Shown here in pieces: positions 9,735 through 16,650 of a stretch of DNA of 20,870 nucleotides. How positions within the stretch are numbered: the first letter of the stretch is position 1; every line of letters begins with the position of its first letter. The position numbers and the translations under genes are program-made. The notes under the pieces were generated by a model. It did not search any database. It was not told where the DNA came from and worked only from the letters and a program-made list of their open reading frames with translations. The DNA is from JAAZNV01 sp049297375 (GTDB lineage Bacteria > Patescibacteriota > WWE3 > UBA101185 > UBA10185): assembly GCA_049297375.1 (NCBI GenBank), contig JBAQUF010000012.1:1-20870 (forward strand), in the 5' to 3' direction.

Positions 9735-9758
9735 AAAAAGCCACAGTTTGCCTGTGGC
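9735..9758 (-). terminator. Intrinsic-terminator-like hairpin just before the adhesin start codon
   Basis: On the minus strand GCCACAG and CTGTGGC form a perfect 7-bp stem around the loop GCAAA, followed at once by TTTTT (9735-9739). The adhesin ATG (9726) is only 8 nt beyond the T-run. Read on the plus strand the hairpin has no T-tail, so it is oriented toward the adhesin. A terminator here would block the adhesin unless it is relieved, which suggests attenuation. It might instead modulate ribosome access, since there is no Shine-Dalgarno site. Confidence 0.55.
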
Positions 9759-9799
9759 ACCGAAGTTAAATAAATAAACCTATTAAATTAGCTACATTA

Positions 9800-9815
9800 T
9801 TATGCATCTGCATAA
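9800..9815. repeat. Inverted repeat in the adhesin leader (TTATGCA-tc-TGCATAA)
   Basis: A 7-bp perfect inverted repeat with a 2-bp centre. It lies about 30-45 nt downstream of the predicted adhesin transcription start and between the two T-tailed hairpins. The form suits a dimeric DNA-binding protein site. The loop is too short for a full 7-bp RNA hairpin, although a 5-bp one could form. Confidence 0.35.
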
Positions 9816-9817
9816 CT

Positions 9818-9840
9818 AAAAACACCCAGCGGCAGCCGGG
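9818..9840 (-). terminator. First T-tailed hairpin of the adhesin leader
   Basis: On the minus strand CCCGGC and GCTGGG pair over 6 bp (one G-U) around TGCC, then TG and TTTTT (9818-9822). The G-U becomes an A-C mismatch on the plus strand, so this is an RNA structure of the adhesin transcript. The predicted transcription start is only a few nt upstream, so it may be a 5'-terminal protective stem-loop rather than a terminator. Confidence 0.45.
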
Positions 9841-9849
9841 AATGAGGTA

Positions 9850-9878
9850 TTTGTACATTCTTTCATCGAAAATGTCAA
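9850..9878 (-). promoter_or_regulatory. Promoter of the adhesin gene
   Basis: A perfect -35 TTGACA (9873-9878) is followed after 17 nt by TACAAA (9850-9855), a four-of-six -10 match. This gives a leader of about 115 nt before the ATG at 9726, holding two T-tailed hairpins and a palindrome. Confidence 0.6.
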
Positions 9879-9898
9879 ATTCCTAAACCCATAATTAT

Positions 9899-9920
9899 TC
9901 TACTATCAACAAATAGTAGA
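9899..9920. repeat. 8-bp inverted repeat in the divergent intergenic region
   Basis: TCTACTAT and ATAGTAGA are perfect inverted copies separated by CAACAA, directly before TATAAA at 9921-9926. It lies between the minus-strand adhesin promoter and the plus-strand ASCH gene, a natural place for an operator. The rest of 9927-10106 shows no gene or site that I can support; an open frame from an ATG at 9930 runs through it, but its first 59 residues do not look like protein. Confidence 0.35.
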
Positions 9921-10106
9921 TATAAAGCAATGTATTTTGTACCTTTAGTTTTGTCTTTACTACAAGATAAAGCATATCTTAGGCATTTTATTATTCCCAA
10001 TACTATTTCCAAATCCCATAGAATATATGAAATTACCAAAATTAGCATTTCAGATAAATTTGGTTTCATGGTAAATTTTGAGATAGATAAGGGATGGGAT
10101 AACAAC

Positions 10107-10538
10107 ATGGATCACTTAGCAATAATGAATAAAAAGAAGAAACTCCTGGAAAAGATACTATCTGGAGAAAAAACAATAGAATCAAGATGGTATGTTAATA
10201 GAATTTCTCCTTGGAATAAGATTAAAAAAGGAGAAATTGTATGGTTTAAGAACAGTGGTGAAAAAGTAACTTTAAAAGCTAATGTTAGTAAAGTACTCCA
10301 ATTCGATAATCTTACTCCTAATAAAATATTAGAAATTCTAAAACTTTATGGAAAAGAAATTGGATTCAAAGAAGAAAAGTACAAAGAATGGGCAGAAAGT
10401 TCCTCAAATAAACACTATTGTATATTGGTATTTTTATCTGATCCTAAATTAATAGAACCATTTGAAATAAATAAAGCTGGATTTGGTATATCTAGTGCGT
10501 GGATTAGTGTAGATGATGTAAATAAATTAAGAAAATAG
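10107..10538 (+). CDS. ASCH-domain protein
   Basis: A 143-residue protein made up almost wholly of an ASCH domain, a PUA-like beta-barrel fold thought to bind RNA or modified nucleosides; some members have nuclease or amidohydrolase activity. The start at 10107 is chosen because members of this subgroup typically begin MDHxAIM, as here, with the signature GEKTIESR at residues 20-27, then PWNKIKKGE and WFKNSGEKV. An in-frame ATG 177 nt upstream adds a non-conserved tail and is probably not used. There is no Shine-Dalgarno site and no neat -10 box close to the ATG; TATAAA at 9921-9926 may be its promoter, giving a long leader. It stands alone between the divergent adhesin and greA. The substrate cannot be deduced. 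Confidence 0.78.
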   Translation: MDHLAIMNKKKKLLEKILSGEKTIESRWYVNRISPWNKIKKGEIVWFKNSGEKVTLKANVSKVLQFDNLTPNKILEILKLYGKEIGFKEEKYKEWAESSSNKHYCILVFLSDPKLIEPFEINKAGFGISSAWISVDDVNKLRK

Positions 10539-10593
10539 AGGATATTTTCCTAACTTTTATTGCAATAACAACATTTGCTTTAATTTAAATTAT

Positions 10594-10622
10594 TTGACAC
10601 TTGGTGTTATATATGATAAAAA
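10594..10622 (+). promoter_or_regulatory. Promoter of greA-lysS
   Basis: TTGACA (10594-10599) is followed after 17 nt by TAAAAA (10617-10622), preceded by TG at 10614-10615, an extended -10 arrangement. The predicted start is near 10629, about 105 nt before the greA ATG. Confidence 0.6.
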
Positions 10623-10643
10623 TACTCTTGTTCGCGTGAAGTC

Positions 10644-10668
10644 CCCCAAAAAACTTTGGGGAATTTTT
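10644..10668 (+). terminator. Intrinsic terminator in the greA leader (attenuator)
   Basis: CCCCAAA (10644-10650) and TTTGGGG (10655-10661) form a perfect 7-bp stem around AAAC, then AATTTTT. It lies downstream of the greA promoter and upstream of greA, so it would release a roughly 40-nt RNA. A second CCCCAAA at 10679-10685 could pair with TTTGGGG instead and dissolve the terminator. It could also end transcripts of the ASCH gene, whose stop is about 105 nt upstream. Confidence 0.65.
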
Positions 10669-10672
10669 AGTT

Positions 10673-10723
10673 TTAGAGCCCCAAACACCTATAGAATATC
10701 TATTGTGTGTTTTAAAGCTCTAA
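10673..10723 (+). promoter_or_regulatory. Second stem-loop of the greA leader
   Basis: TTAGAGC (10673-10679) pairs with GCTCTAA (10717-10723), with smaller nested pairs inside (ATAG/CTAT). It ends 9 nt before the greA ATG. Its 5' arm overlaps the first C of the alternative CCCCAAA, so it and the anti-terminator pairing partly compete. Confidence 0.4.
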
Positions 10724-10732
10724 GAAAATAAT

Positions 10733-11200
10733 ATGGATAAAACAAATAACTTATTAATGACACAAGAAGGTCTAGATAACTTAAAGAAAGAACTTAAAGA
10801 ACTTATTGAAGTTAAAAGACCAGAAATAGCTAAGAGAATTCAAGAAGCTCGTGAAATGGGTGATATTTCCGAGAACTCTGAATATGACTCAGCAAAACAA
10901 GAACAAGCCTTCGTGGAAGGTAGAGTAACTGAATTGGAAGACATTATTAAGAATGCCAAGGTTACTGAATCCGTCAAAAAAGACTATGTTGATGTTGGTT
11001 GTAAAGTAACCGTACATATAGATAGTACTGATGATACATTTCATATTGTTGGAGCACCTGAAGCAGATCCTATTGCTAAAAAGGTTTCTAATGAATCTCC
11101 TCTTGGTTCAGCACTGGTCGGTAAAAGAGTTGGAGATAAAATAGAAGTAGAAGCTCCTGTAGGTAAACTTATCTACACAGTCTTAAAGATTGAATATTAA
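10733..11200 (+). CDS. greA: Transcription elongation factor GreA
   Basis: GreA enters the RNA polymerase secondary channel and stimulates cleavage of backtracked transcripts. The protein has 155 residues, close to the usual 157-158. The N-terminal coiled coil (about 10-75) carries the tip motif GDISENSEY, with D44 and E47 matching the acidic residues that hold the catalytic metal (D41 and E44 in E. coli). The C-terminal FKBP-like domain includes SPLGSALVGKRVGD (122-135). The start fits the family N-terminus (LLMTQEGLDNLKKEL); there is no Shine-Dalgarno site. lysS begins 27 nt after the stop, so the two are probably one operon, a common pairing. The leader contains an attenuator-like terminator. 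Confidence 0.97.
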   Translation: MDKTNNLLMTQEGLDNLKKELKELIEVKRPEIAKRIQEAREMGDISENSEYDSAKQEQAFVEGRVTELEDIIKNAKVTESVKKDYVDVGCKVTVHIDSTDDTFHIVGAPEADPIAKKVSNESPLGSALVGKRVGDKIEVEAPVGKLIYTVLKIEY

Positions 11201-11227
11201 TGCCATTTCGTGGTTGAATTGAATATA

Positions 11228-12706
11228 ATGGCAACTCTCAAAGAATACAGAGATATTAGAATAGAAAAACTAAACAAGTTAGTTAAACTTGGGGTTAATC
11301 CCTATCCTGCAGAATCTCACAGAACAAACACAAATGAAGAAATAACAGAGGAATTCAGTAATCTTGAAGGCAAGGATGTTGCTGTTGTAGGAAGAATTGT
11401 ATCTATTAGATCTCACAGTAAATTATGTTTTATAGATTTAAAAGATGCATCAGGAAAGATTCAGCTTTACATCAAAGAAGAAAACTTCTCTACTCCAGAA
11501 TACAAGAATAGTGAAGTTGGATTTAATGATTTAAATTTACTTGATACCGGAGATTTTATAGAAGCAAATGGAATAGTTACCAAAACAAAAACTGAGCAAA
11601 TATCTGTTGAGGTAAAATCAATTAGAATACTTTCAAAAGCTTTAAGGCCATTACCTGATAAATGGGAAGGCTTTAAAGATATTGAAGAAAGATATAGGAA
11701 AAGATATGCAGACTTTTTAACAAACGACGAAGTTAAGAAAGTAATTGATGCTAGGTGGAAAATTACACAGAACATTAGAAAGTTCTTGTGGGGTAAAGGA
11801 TTTGATGAGGTAGAAACTCCTATACTTCAACCCCTTTATGGCGGTACTAACGCAAGACCTTTTAGTACACATTTTAATGCGCTTGATTGTGATTTTTACT
11901 TAAGAGTAGCTCCAGAACTTTACTTAAAAAGATTAATAGTTGGAGGTTATGAAAAAGTATTTGAAATTGCAAAGAACTTTAGAAATGAAGGTATAGATCA
12001 TTCACACTTTCCGGAATTTACCATGCTTGAATGGTATGAAGCATATGCTGATTATCATAAAGTTATGGATTTAGCAGAAGAGTTAATTAAATATCTTGTA
12101 AAAGAAATGACAGGAGGAAGTGTAATAAAAGTTAAAGGAAAAGAAATTGATATTGGAAAGAAATGGGAAAGAATAACTATTGAAGATACTGTTAAACAAT
12201 ATCTTGGAATTGAATGGGATAAAGTTACAGATGATGAAGTTAAAAAACTTTGTGAAAGATATGGAGTAAAAACAAGAGGAACATGGGATAAGAACAAAGC
12301 TCTTTTTAATCTTTATGACAAGGAAATTACACCAAAGCTGTCTAAACCAACATGGGTAATAGATTACCCTGCTGCAGTTAGTCCCTTATCAAAATCTCAT
12401 AGAAGTAAACCTGATAGAACAGAAAGGTTTGAAGGATATATTGGAGGTGTTGAAATATTTGATGGGTGGAGTGAGATTGTCTCTGGTCTTGAACAAAGAG
12501 AAAGATTTGAAAAAGAACAAAAGAATATGAAAGAAGGAGATACAGAAGCAATGCCTTTAGATGAAGAGTTTATTGAAGCATTGGAATATGGATGTCCTCC
12601 TCTTGGAGGTATGGGATTTGGAATAGATAGACTTGTTATGTTTTTAACAGATACATGGGCAATAAAAGATGTTGTAGCATTTCCAACTTTAAAACCTAGA
12701 TCATAA
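11228..12706 (+). CDS. lysS: Lysyl-tRNA synthetase, class II
   Basis: Charges tRNA-Lys with lysine. From the ATG at 11228 the protein has 492 residues, the usual size. An OB-fold anticodon-binding domain lies at about 50-140 (VVGRIVSIRSHSKLCFIDLKD), followed by the class II catalytic core. Motif 2 appears as FRNEGIDHSHFPEFT with WYEAYADY just after it (about 250-280). Motif 3 is GGMGFGIDRLVMFLT (about 459-473), and the C-terminus ends in the family-typical FPTLKPRS. An in-frame GTG at 11210 would add six residues; I prefer the ATG because homologues begin close to it. No Shine-Dalgarno site is present, so translation may depend on coupling to greA. The segment normally reading like NAYSELNDP is divergent here (WSEIVSGLEQRERF). 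Confidence 0.96.
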   Translation: MATLKEYRDIRIEKLNKLVKLGVNPYPAESHRTNTNEEITEEFSNLEGKDVAVVGRIVSIRSHSKLCFIDLKDASGKIQLYIKEENFSTPEYKNSEVGFNDLNLLDTGDFIEANGIVTKTKTEQISVEVKSIRILSKALRPLPDKWEGFKDIEERYRKRYADFLTNDEVKKVIDARWKITQNIRKFLWGKGFDEVETPILQPLYGGTNARPFSTHFNALDCDFYLRVAPELYLKRLIVGGYEKVFEIAKNFRNEGIDHSHFPEFTMLEWYEAYADYHKVMDLAEELIKYLVKEMTGGSVIKVKGKEIDIGKKWERITIEDTVKQYLGIEWDKVTDDEVKKLCERYGVKTRGTWDKNKALFNLYDKEITPKLSKPTWVIDYPAAVSPLSKSHRSKPDRTERFEGYIGGVEIFDGWSEIVSGLEQRERFEKEQKNMKEGDTEAMPLDEEFIEALEYGCPPLGGMGFGIDRLVMFLTDTWAIKDVVAFPTLKPRS

Positions 12707-12717
12707 ATTAAATAAAT

Positions 12718-12957
12718 ATGAGTAAGAAATCTTTAACATTAGAATCTGCATTAGATCTTCTTCATACAAATATGCAGAATAAAAACCTAAGAAAACATTG
12801 TTATGCTGTGGGCAAAGTGTTATCTGCTTTTTATGACTACTACAAGGAAAAAGATGTGGATACAGAAAAATTAAGCAAAGAACAATGGGAAATGGCAGGA
12901 ATACTTCATGATGCGGATTGGGAATTAACAACTAATGACTCATCTAAACATCATTAG
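12718..12957 (+). pseudogene. HDIG-type HD-domain hydrolase, N-terminal part before a frameshift
   Basis: This frame gives 79 residues that look like the first half of an HD-superfamily metal-dependent phosphohydrolase of the small HDIG type: RKHCYAV with metal-ligand candidate His27, then GILHDADWE with the HD pair H64-D65, then SSKHH, where it hits TAG. The rest of the family profile continues at once in the -1 frame (from 12954). Inserting one T in CATCATTAG restores a frame reading KHHLETLKWLEEY. It follows lysS by 11 nt and probably shares its transcript. The break could be a real inactivation, a sequencing or assembly error, or recoding; there is no slippery heptamer at the site, so recoding is least likely. 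Confidence 0.8.
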
Positions 12958-13316
12958 AGACTTTAAAATGGTTAGAAGAGTACGAAACTCCAGAAGAAGT
13001 AACTAATGTTATAAAATCACACAACAATAAAATTACCAATTTGAGAAATCCACAAACTATTCTTGAATGGACTTTGGAATGCTGTGATGAACTTACTGGA
13101 TTTATAGTTGCAGTAACTCTTGTTATGCCAAATAAAAAACTAGTAGATGTAACAGTGGAATCAATACAAAAGAAATTTAAACAAAAAGAATTTGCAAGAG
13201 CAGTAGACAGAAATCAAATAAATCAATGTGAAGAAAAGTTAGGAATAAAACTTGAAGAGTTTATTAGAGTATCTCTTCTTGCGATGCAAAAATCATCTAA
13301 TCTTCTAGGTCTTTAG
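12954..13316 (+). pseudogene. HDIG-type HD-domain hydrolase, C-terminal part after the frameshift
   Basis: About 120 residues open in the shifted frame, continuing the same protein: LETLKWLEEYETPEEV, then IKSHNN with a further candidate metal ligand, then CCDELTGFIVAVTLVMP and KKFKQKEFARAVDR, all characteristic of the small HDIG hydrolases. If expressed alone the first usable start would be the TTG at 13041 (91 residues), which lacks the HD pair and could not be an active enzyme. The good conservation on both sides of the break argues that the lesion is recent or artefactual. The substrate is unknown; relatives are thought to act on nucleotides. Confidence 0.78.
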
Positions 13317-13317
13317 A

Positions 13318-13326
13318 TGTTATTAT
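13318..13326 (+). promoter_or_regulatory. Extended -10 box, leaderless-type promoter
   Basis: TG-T-TATTAT, with the -10 hexamer at 13321-13326 and exactly 6 nt before the ATG at 13333. There is no recognisable -35. The TGN extension can substitute for a -35 in known sigma-70 promoters. Confidence 0.5.
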
Positions 13327-13332
13327 TTATAT

Positions 13333-14658
13333 ATGCCCGAAGAACAAATAACTAACTTAGAACAAACACCACAAGAAACCCCATTAGTACAAGAAAAACC
13401 TCCTGTCTCCAGTAACGAATCTGATACCAAATCTAATGTTGAGTCTGTTATTGATATTGAAAAGAAAGAAATTGAAATAAAGAAGAAAAAGAAAAGATTT
13501 AAGTTTGTTCTAATAATTCTCATCATATCCACACTTCTCTTAACACTTGTTCCAGTAGCTATTAATTTTTACAAAAGGAATTTTATTAAGAATAAACCTA
13601 TTGTTCAAACAATAGAGGAAGAAGATAAAAAAATAAAAGTAGAAGATATTCAAGTTGAAAAGAAGATACAACATAACAGTGATAATTTAGCTATTTCTCT
13701 TGAATATTTAGATAAAGCAAAACTTCTAGAATCTGTAGAAGGAGATGGTCAAATAAAGAAGCTTGAGATAATTTATGAAAAGCAACCATCTTCAGATCCA
13801 TCAGCAAGTGTTACAGAAGATAATTTAAAGGAAGGTTATATTTTTAAAGTTTCTACATTTATTACTACTCAAAGAGAATTAGATGAGATTGTTCAAGTTA
13901 AAAAAGATGCTTTTACTGCAAAATGTCCTCAAACGGCAACATTCTCAGACATTAACGAAACAACAATAGATGGAATTGAAGGAAGAACATTTGAAGTTAT
14001 TAATTGCGGTTCTGATTATAAATTAACTTATGTGGTTAAAGGAACTTTAAATTATGAATTTGCTCAAGTTGTTAAAGGAGATATTGGTTATAAACAAGTA
14101 TATAAAGCAGAAACAGAAGATATTTTAAGTTCTTTAAAGTTTTATCCAGATAAGACAAATGAAGGTCCTTTAGAAACGTTTATAAATACGTCTTATGGTT
14201 TTCAATTTAAACATCCAAAGTTTAGTTTGGAATGTTGTGATATTACAAATCCTGCTTCCAAGAATGCAGAAAGGATAGTTGTTCTGGGAGATATGTCTAC
14301 TTTTGTAGATAAGAGTAATTTTGATGGAGTTGGCATCTTTGTTGATAAAACTTATGATAATGAAGATTTCAATGCTTATATGGAAGTTCAAAAGAAGATA
14401 TTAATTGATGACTATATTGTAGTTAAGGGAGAAGCTCCAAAACTTGAAGAAAAAGTATTAAAAGTTGGAAATAGAGATGGGGTTATGTTAGATGGATATT
14501 CTTGGAGAGGAGAAGATTTAGTTTATGTAAATATTTCTCCAGAACCTAGACGTATTGTTGCTCTCATTATTTCAATAAAGAATACATCAGGAATATTATT
14601 TGAAAAGAAGGTAGATGAGATACTGAAGAGTTTTGAATATACTGTTACCAATCAATAA
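13333..14658 (+). CDS. Single-pass membrane protein of unknown function
   Basis: A 441-residue protein. Residues 1-50 are acidic and Pro/Gln-rich, then comes a KKKKKRFK stop signal and one hydrophobic helix (about 57-80). By the positive-inside rule the N-terminus is cytoplasmic and the remaining 360 residues outside. The exterior has a charged linker followed by two related-looking alpha/beta stretches, the second beginning near YGFQFKHPKFSLECC, a motif type seen in PsbP-like or lipoprotein-like extracytoplasmic domains. I do not recognise the family with confidence. The start is fixed by the -10 box 6 nt upstream. It is downstream of the broken HD gene by only 16 nt, so read-through from greA-lysS is also possible. 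Confidence 0.85.
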   Translation: MPEEQITNLEQTPQETPLVQEKPPVSSNESDTKSNVESVIDIEKKEIEIKKKKKRFKFVLIILIISTLLLTLVPVAINFYKRNFIKNKPIVQTIEEEDKKIKVEDIQVEKKIQHNSDNLAISLEYLDKAKLLESVEGDGQIKKLEIIYEKQPSSDPSASVTEDNLKEGYIFKVSTFITTQRELDEIVQVKKDAFTAKCPQTATFSDINETTIDGIEGRTFEVINCGSDYKLTYVVKGTLNYEFAQVVKGDIGYKQVYKAETEDILSSLKFYPDKTNEGPLETFINTSYGFQFKHPKFSLECCDITNPASKNAERIVVLGDMSTFVDKSNFDGVGIFVDKTYDNEDFNAYMEVQKKILIDDYIVVKGEAPKLEEKVLKVGNRDGVMLDGYSWRGEDLVYVNISPEPRRIVALIISIKNTSGILFEKKVDEILKSFEYTVTNQ

Positions 14659-14702
14659 AATTGACATAGTAATCTCACGAAGAGTTATTTGTAGAGAACA
14701 TT

Positions 14703-14711
14703 TGATAAAAT
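14703..14711 (+). promoter_or_regulatory. Extended -10 box, leaderless-type promoter
   Basis: TG-A-TAAAAT, with the hexamer at 14706-14711, 6 nt before the ATG at 14718. A TTGACA at 14661-14666 is too far upstream to be its -35. Confidence 0.5.
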
Positions 14712-14717
14712 TAATTC

Positions 14718-15350
14718 ATGAAGATATACGAAGGAATGAACCCTAATAATACTGCTTTAATGGTAATTGACCCAGTTAATTCTTGTGCTAATGAAAAGTG
14801 TGAAAGTTCTGAGTTAGGAATTAGTTTTTCAAAGATAAGAGAGATGCTTCCAAAGCTTAACGAGTTTGCTAAGGAATATCGGAAAAAGATTGGGGGTTTG
14901 GTAGTTTCAGTTAGAATTACTCCTTGGAGAAAAGATTTCCTCCCAGATAACCTAAACGAGCTTTATAAAGATCCTAAAGCAGAGTATTACTCAGAAGATA
15001 AATCTGGTTTTGATGAACAGTTCTACATGTATGAGCCACAGGATAGTGATCTACTTATTACTAAAAACACATATGATACTTTTACAAGTGAGGAGTTGTT
15101 AAAAGAACTACAAAGCCGAGGAATAAAATATATTGTTATGACAGGAATATTCACAGATGGATGTGTACTTTCGTCCGTTATAAATGGATTTTCCAAAGGT
15201 TATAACTTTATAATTTTGAAGGACTTAGTAGAAACAGTTGATTCTGAACAAAGGCAAAGGCTACAAAAGCTGCTATTGGACCTTACTTTTCCAAAGCTAT
15301 ACGGAAGAACGGTCACCTCTGAAGAGTTCCTCAAAGATATATATATATAA
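14718..15350 (+). CDS. Isochorismatase-family cysteine hydrolase
   Basis: A 210-residue alpha/beta hydrolase of the isochorismatase/nicotinamidase superfamily, whose members cleave amide or vinyl-ether bonds with an Asp-Lys-Cys triad. The triad is visible: D18 in LMVIDPVNS, K116 in LLITKNTYD and C149 in FTDGCVLSS, with the usual cis-peptide region just before the cysteine. Length is normal for the family. The metal-site residues of nicotinamidases are not evident to me, so a nicotinamidase role is not supported and the substrate is open. It has its own extended -10 box 6 nt before the ATG and ends in a convergent gap facing the SGNH hydrolase gene. Confidence 0.92.
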   Translation: MKIYEGMNPNNTALMVIDPVNSCANEKCESSELGISFSKIREMLPKLNEFAKEYRKKIGGLVVSVRITPWRKDFLPDNLNELYKDPKAEYYSEDKSGFDEQFYMYEPQDSDLLITKNTYDTFTSEELLKELQSRGIKYIVMTGIFTDGCVLSSVINGFSKGYNFIILKDLVETVDSEQRQRLQKLLLDLTFPKLYGRTVTSEEFLKDIYI

Positions 15351-15361
15351 ATTAAGTTAAA

Positions 15362-15384
15362 ATGGTGACCCCCCACCAGGAATC
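15362..15384 (+). repeat. Degenerate copy of the tRNA-Glu 3' end (attachment-site-like)
   Basis: ATGGTGACCCC followed by ACC and GGA-x-TC matches the plus-strand sequence at 17781-17801 (3' end of tRNA-Glu read from the other side), in the same orientation. There are two substitutions and a 2-nt insertion in the C-run. The remaining tRNA is not recognisable here. Such a duplicated tRNA end is what an integration at tRNA-Glu would leave. Confidence 0.45.
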
Positions 15385-15413
15385 ACTTGGAATCAAGTAA
15401 CTATGGAAATAGT
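15385..15413. other. Two small tandem hairpins in the convergent gap
   Basis: ACTTG-GAAT-CAAGT (15385-15398) and ACTAT-GGAA-ATAGT (15400-15413) are perfect 5-bp stems with 4-nt loops, side by side between converging genes. Neither has a T-run, so they are weak candidates for a bidirectional terminator. The rest of 15414-15472 shows nothing I can name. Confidence 0.3.
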
Positions 15414-15472
15414 ATCTGTTTTCAAAGATTGGTACAAAGTTTTATCTAATAAATCGCTGGGCTTTACCTAAT

Positions 15473-16201
15473 TTAATAACTTGGAAACTTTTTACCTTCA
15501 AGTGTTTCTCTAATATATTTTTCTGGGTCAAATTCAACTCCGAAAGCTTCTTTTAGTATCACTTTTGCGATATAGGCATTCCCTAGTTGGTTTGGATGTT
15601 GTAAGTCTATTTCTCCTGCTTTTATTCCTTCGACAGGATTTTCCTCAGATACGAAAGTAAAGAATCTTTCAGTTTGATATTTCTGATACAGATTAAACAT
15701 ATCTATCTTAAGGAAGTTGTCGTTATTAGGTATTTTCATGAATTCTTTAGCGTATGGTTCATATTCAAGATTCTTTTTTGATTCTTTACCTGTTGGTGTG
15801 GAGTTGCACCAAACCAATTTTGAGTTACTGTTAGTAATCTGTTTAGCAATCTCTTTTATATTCTCAACAGATTCGCTTACACTTACACCTAAAGTTGGGT
15901 CATTTCCTCCCATCAATCCAATTACTAATTGTGGTTTTACTAGTAGAATATCGTCTATTTTCTCTAAAACATCTTTTGTAGTTGCTCCATCATACGCAAA
16001 ATTAAAACCTTTTATTCCCCATTCAGGTGTTTTCCAATCACCTTCTAAAAGCGGGACCATCTCATTTTGTAGCACATAAACAACAATATCTCTCCAGTTT
16101 GGATGTACCCACTCACAGCTTGTAATCGAATCTCCCGTAAAGACTATCCAATACTTACCTAATTTATTTAAACTTTCCTTAATTTCTTCCAATCGAATCA
16201 T
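15473..16201 (-). CDS. SGNH (GDSL-like) hydrolase
   Basis: A 242-residue SGNH-superfamily hydrolase, the group that includes esterases, lipases and carbohydrate deacetylases. Catalytic blocks are in order: Ser25 in FTGDSIT (block I), Gly72 in YDGATT (block II), Asn100 in GGND (block III), and D199-x-x-H202 in DLQHPN (block V). There is no signal peptide, so it is probably cytoplasmic. The ATG at 16201 shares one base with the stop of the VOC gene (TAATG), which implies translational coupling and is why I prefer it to the upstream TTG at 16216. It is the last gene of a four-gene operon. The substrate is not evident. Confidence 0.9.
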   Translation of the reverse strand: MIRLEEIKESLNKLGKYWIVFTGDSITSCEWVHPNWRDIVVYVLQNEMVPLLEGDWKTPEWGIKGFNFAYDGATTKDVLEKIDDILLVKPQLVIGLMGGNDPTLGVSVSESVENIKEIAKQITNSNSKLVWCNSTPTGKESKKNLEYEPYAKEFMKIPNNDNFLKIDMFNLYQKYQTERFFTFVSEENPVEGIKAGEIDLQHPNQLGNAYIAKVILKEAFGVEFDPEKYIRETLEGKKFPSY

Positions 16202-16650
16202 TATTTTTGACCCCAATTAATAAGTTCAGTGAATCTAATATAAAATCCAAATGGGTCTACCATTCTAAAATCTTTCCATTTTAAGTCGTGGTCTTCCAAC
16301 TCTTTTAACTCACGAACTATATATTTTTGGAGGTGTGTAGATGCTTGGTTGTAGACCTTGTCAATGTTACCTGCGGGTATCGTAATTTCTGTTGCGTATC
16401 CCCTTTTTGTTTCCTTAGAAAATTGTTTAAAAAACGATTGGTTGTAGACCCTCTCATCCCCACCATAAAAGTTAAGCATTGTGTTTCCCAACTTATCTTT
16501 ACGAGTCATAGTTAAGTATCCCAGGTCTTTTTCGTTTGGTTTATCATCCATAGTTACCTCAAACCCAAGTTTTGAATAAAAATCCTTTACTGCGTTAAGG
16601 TCAGGGACATGAAGCTCAACAATTAGATTGTTTTTTATTTCTTTTTTCAT
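16201..16650 (-). CDS. VOC-superfamily (glyoxalase/bleomycin-resistance-like) protein
   Basis: 149 residues with the paired beta-alpha-beta-beta-beta modules of the vicinal oxygen chelate fold: LIVELHVPDLNAVKDFYSKL at residues 9-28 is the classic first module, and FRMVDPFGFYIRFTELI near the C-terminus closes the second. Candidate metal or substrate residues are E12 or H14, E88 and E142, though not all are certain. Members include glyoxalase I, dioxygenases and fosfomycin or bleomycin resistance proteins; nothing here selects among them. The start is firm, because ATG overlaps the upstream TGA as ATGA, and its own stop overlaps the next start. Confidence 0.87.
   Translation of the reverse strand: MKKEIKNNLIVELHVPDLNAVKDFYSKLGFEVTMDDKPNEKDLGYLTMTRKDKLGNTMLNFYGGDERVYNQSFFKQFSKETKRGYATEITIPAGNIDKVYNQASTHLQKYIVRELKELEDHDLKWKDFRMVDPFGFYIRFTELINWGQK

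Noticed and set aside
9930..10106. N-terminal extension of the ASCH protein from the ATG at 9930
   Set aside because: The 59 extra residues look like translated intergenic DNA, while the family start MDHxAIM coincides with the ATG at 10107.
12950..12960. Programmed -1 frameshifting in the HD gene
   Set aside because: The site CATCATTAG lacks an X-XXY-YYZ slippery heptamer, and I see no strong downstream hairpin.
14661..14689. TTGACA at 14661 as a -35 for the isochorismatase gene
   Set aside because: At 17 nt spacing the -10 would be GTTATT, a poor match, and the good -10 (TAAAAT) is 39 nt away.
15361..15472. A complete second tRNA gene at 15362 onward
   Set aside because: Only about 22 nt of the 3' end match. 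The T-loop is 5 nt, and no anticodon arm or acceptor 5' strand can be drawn.
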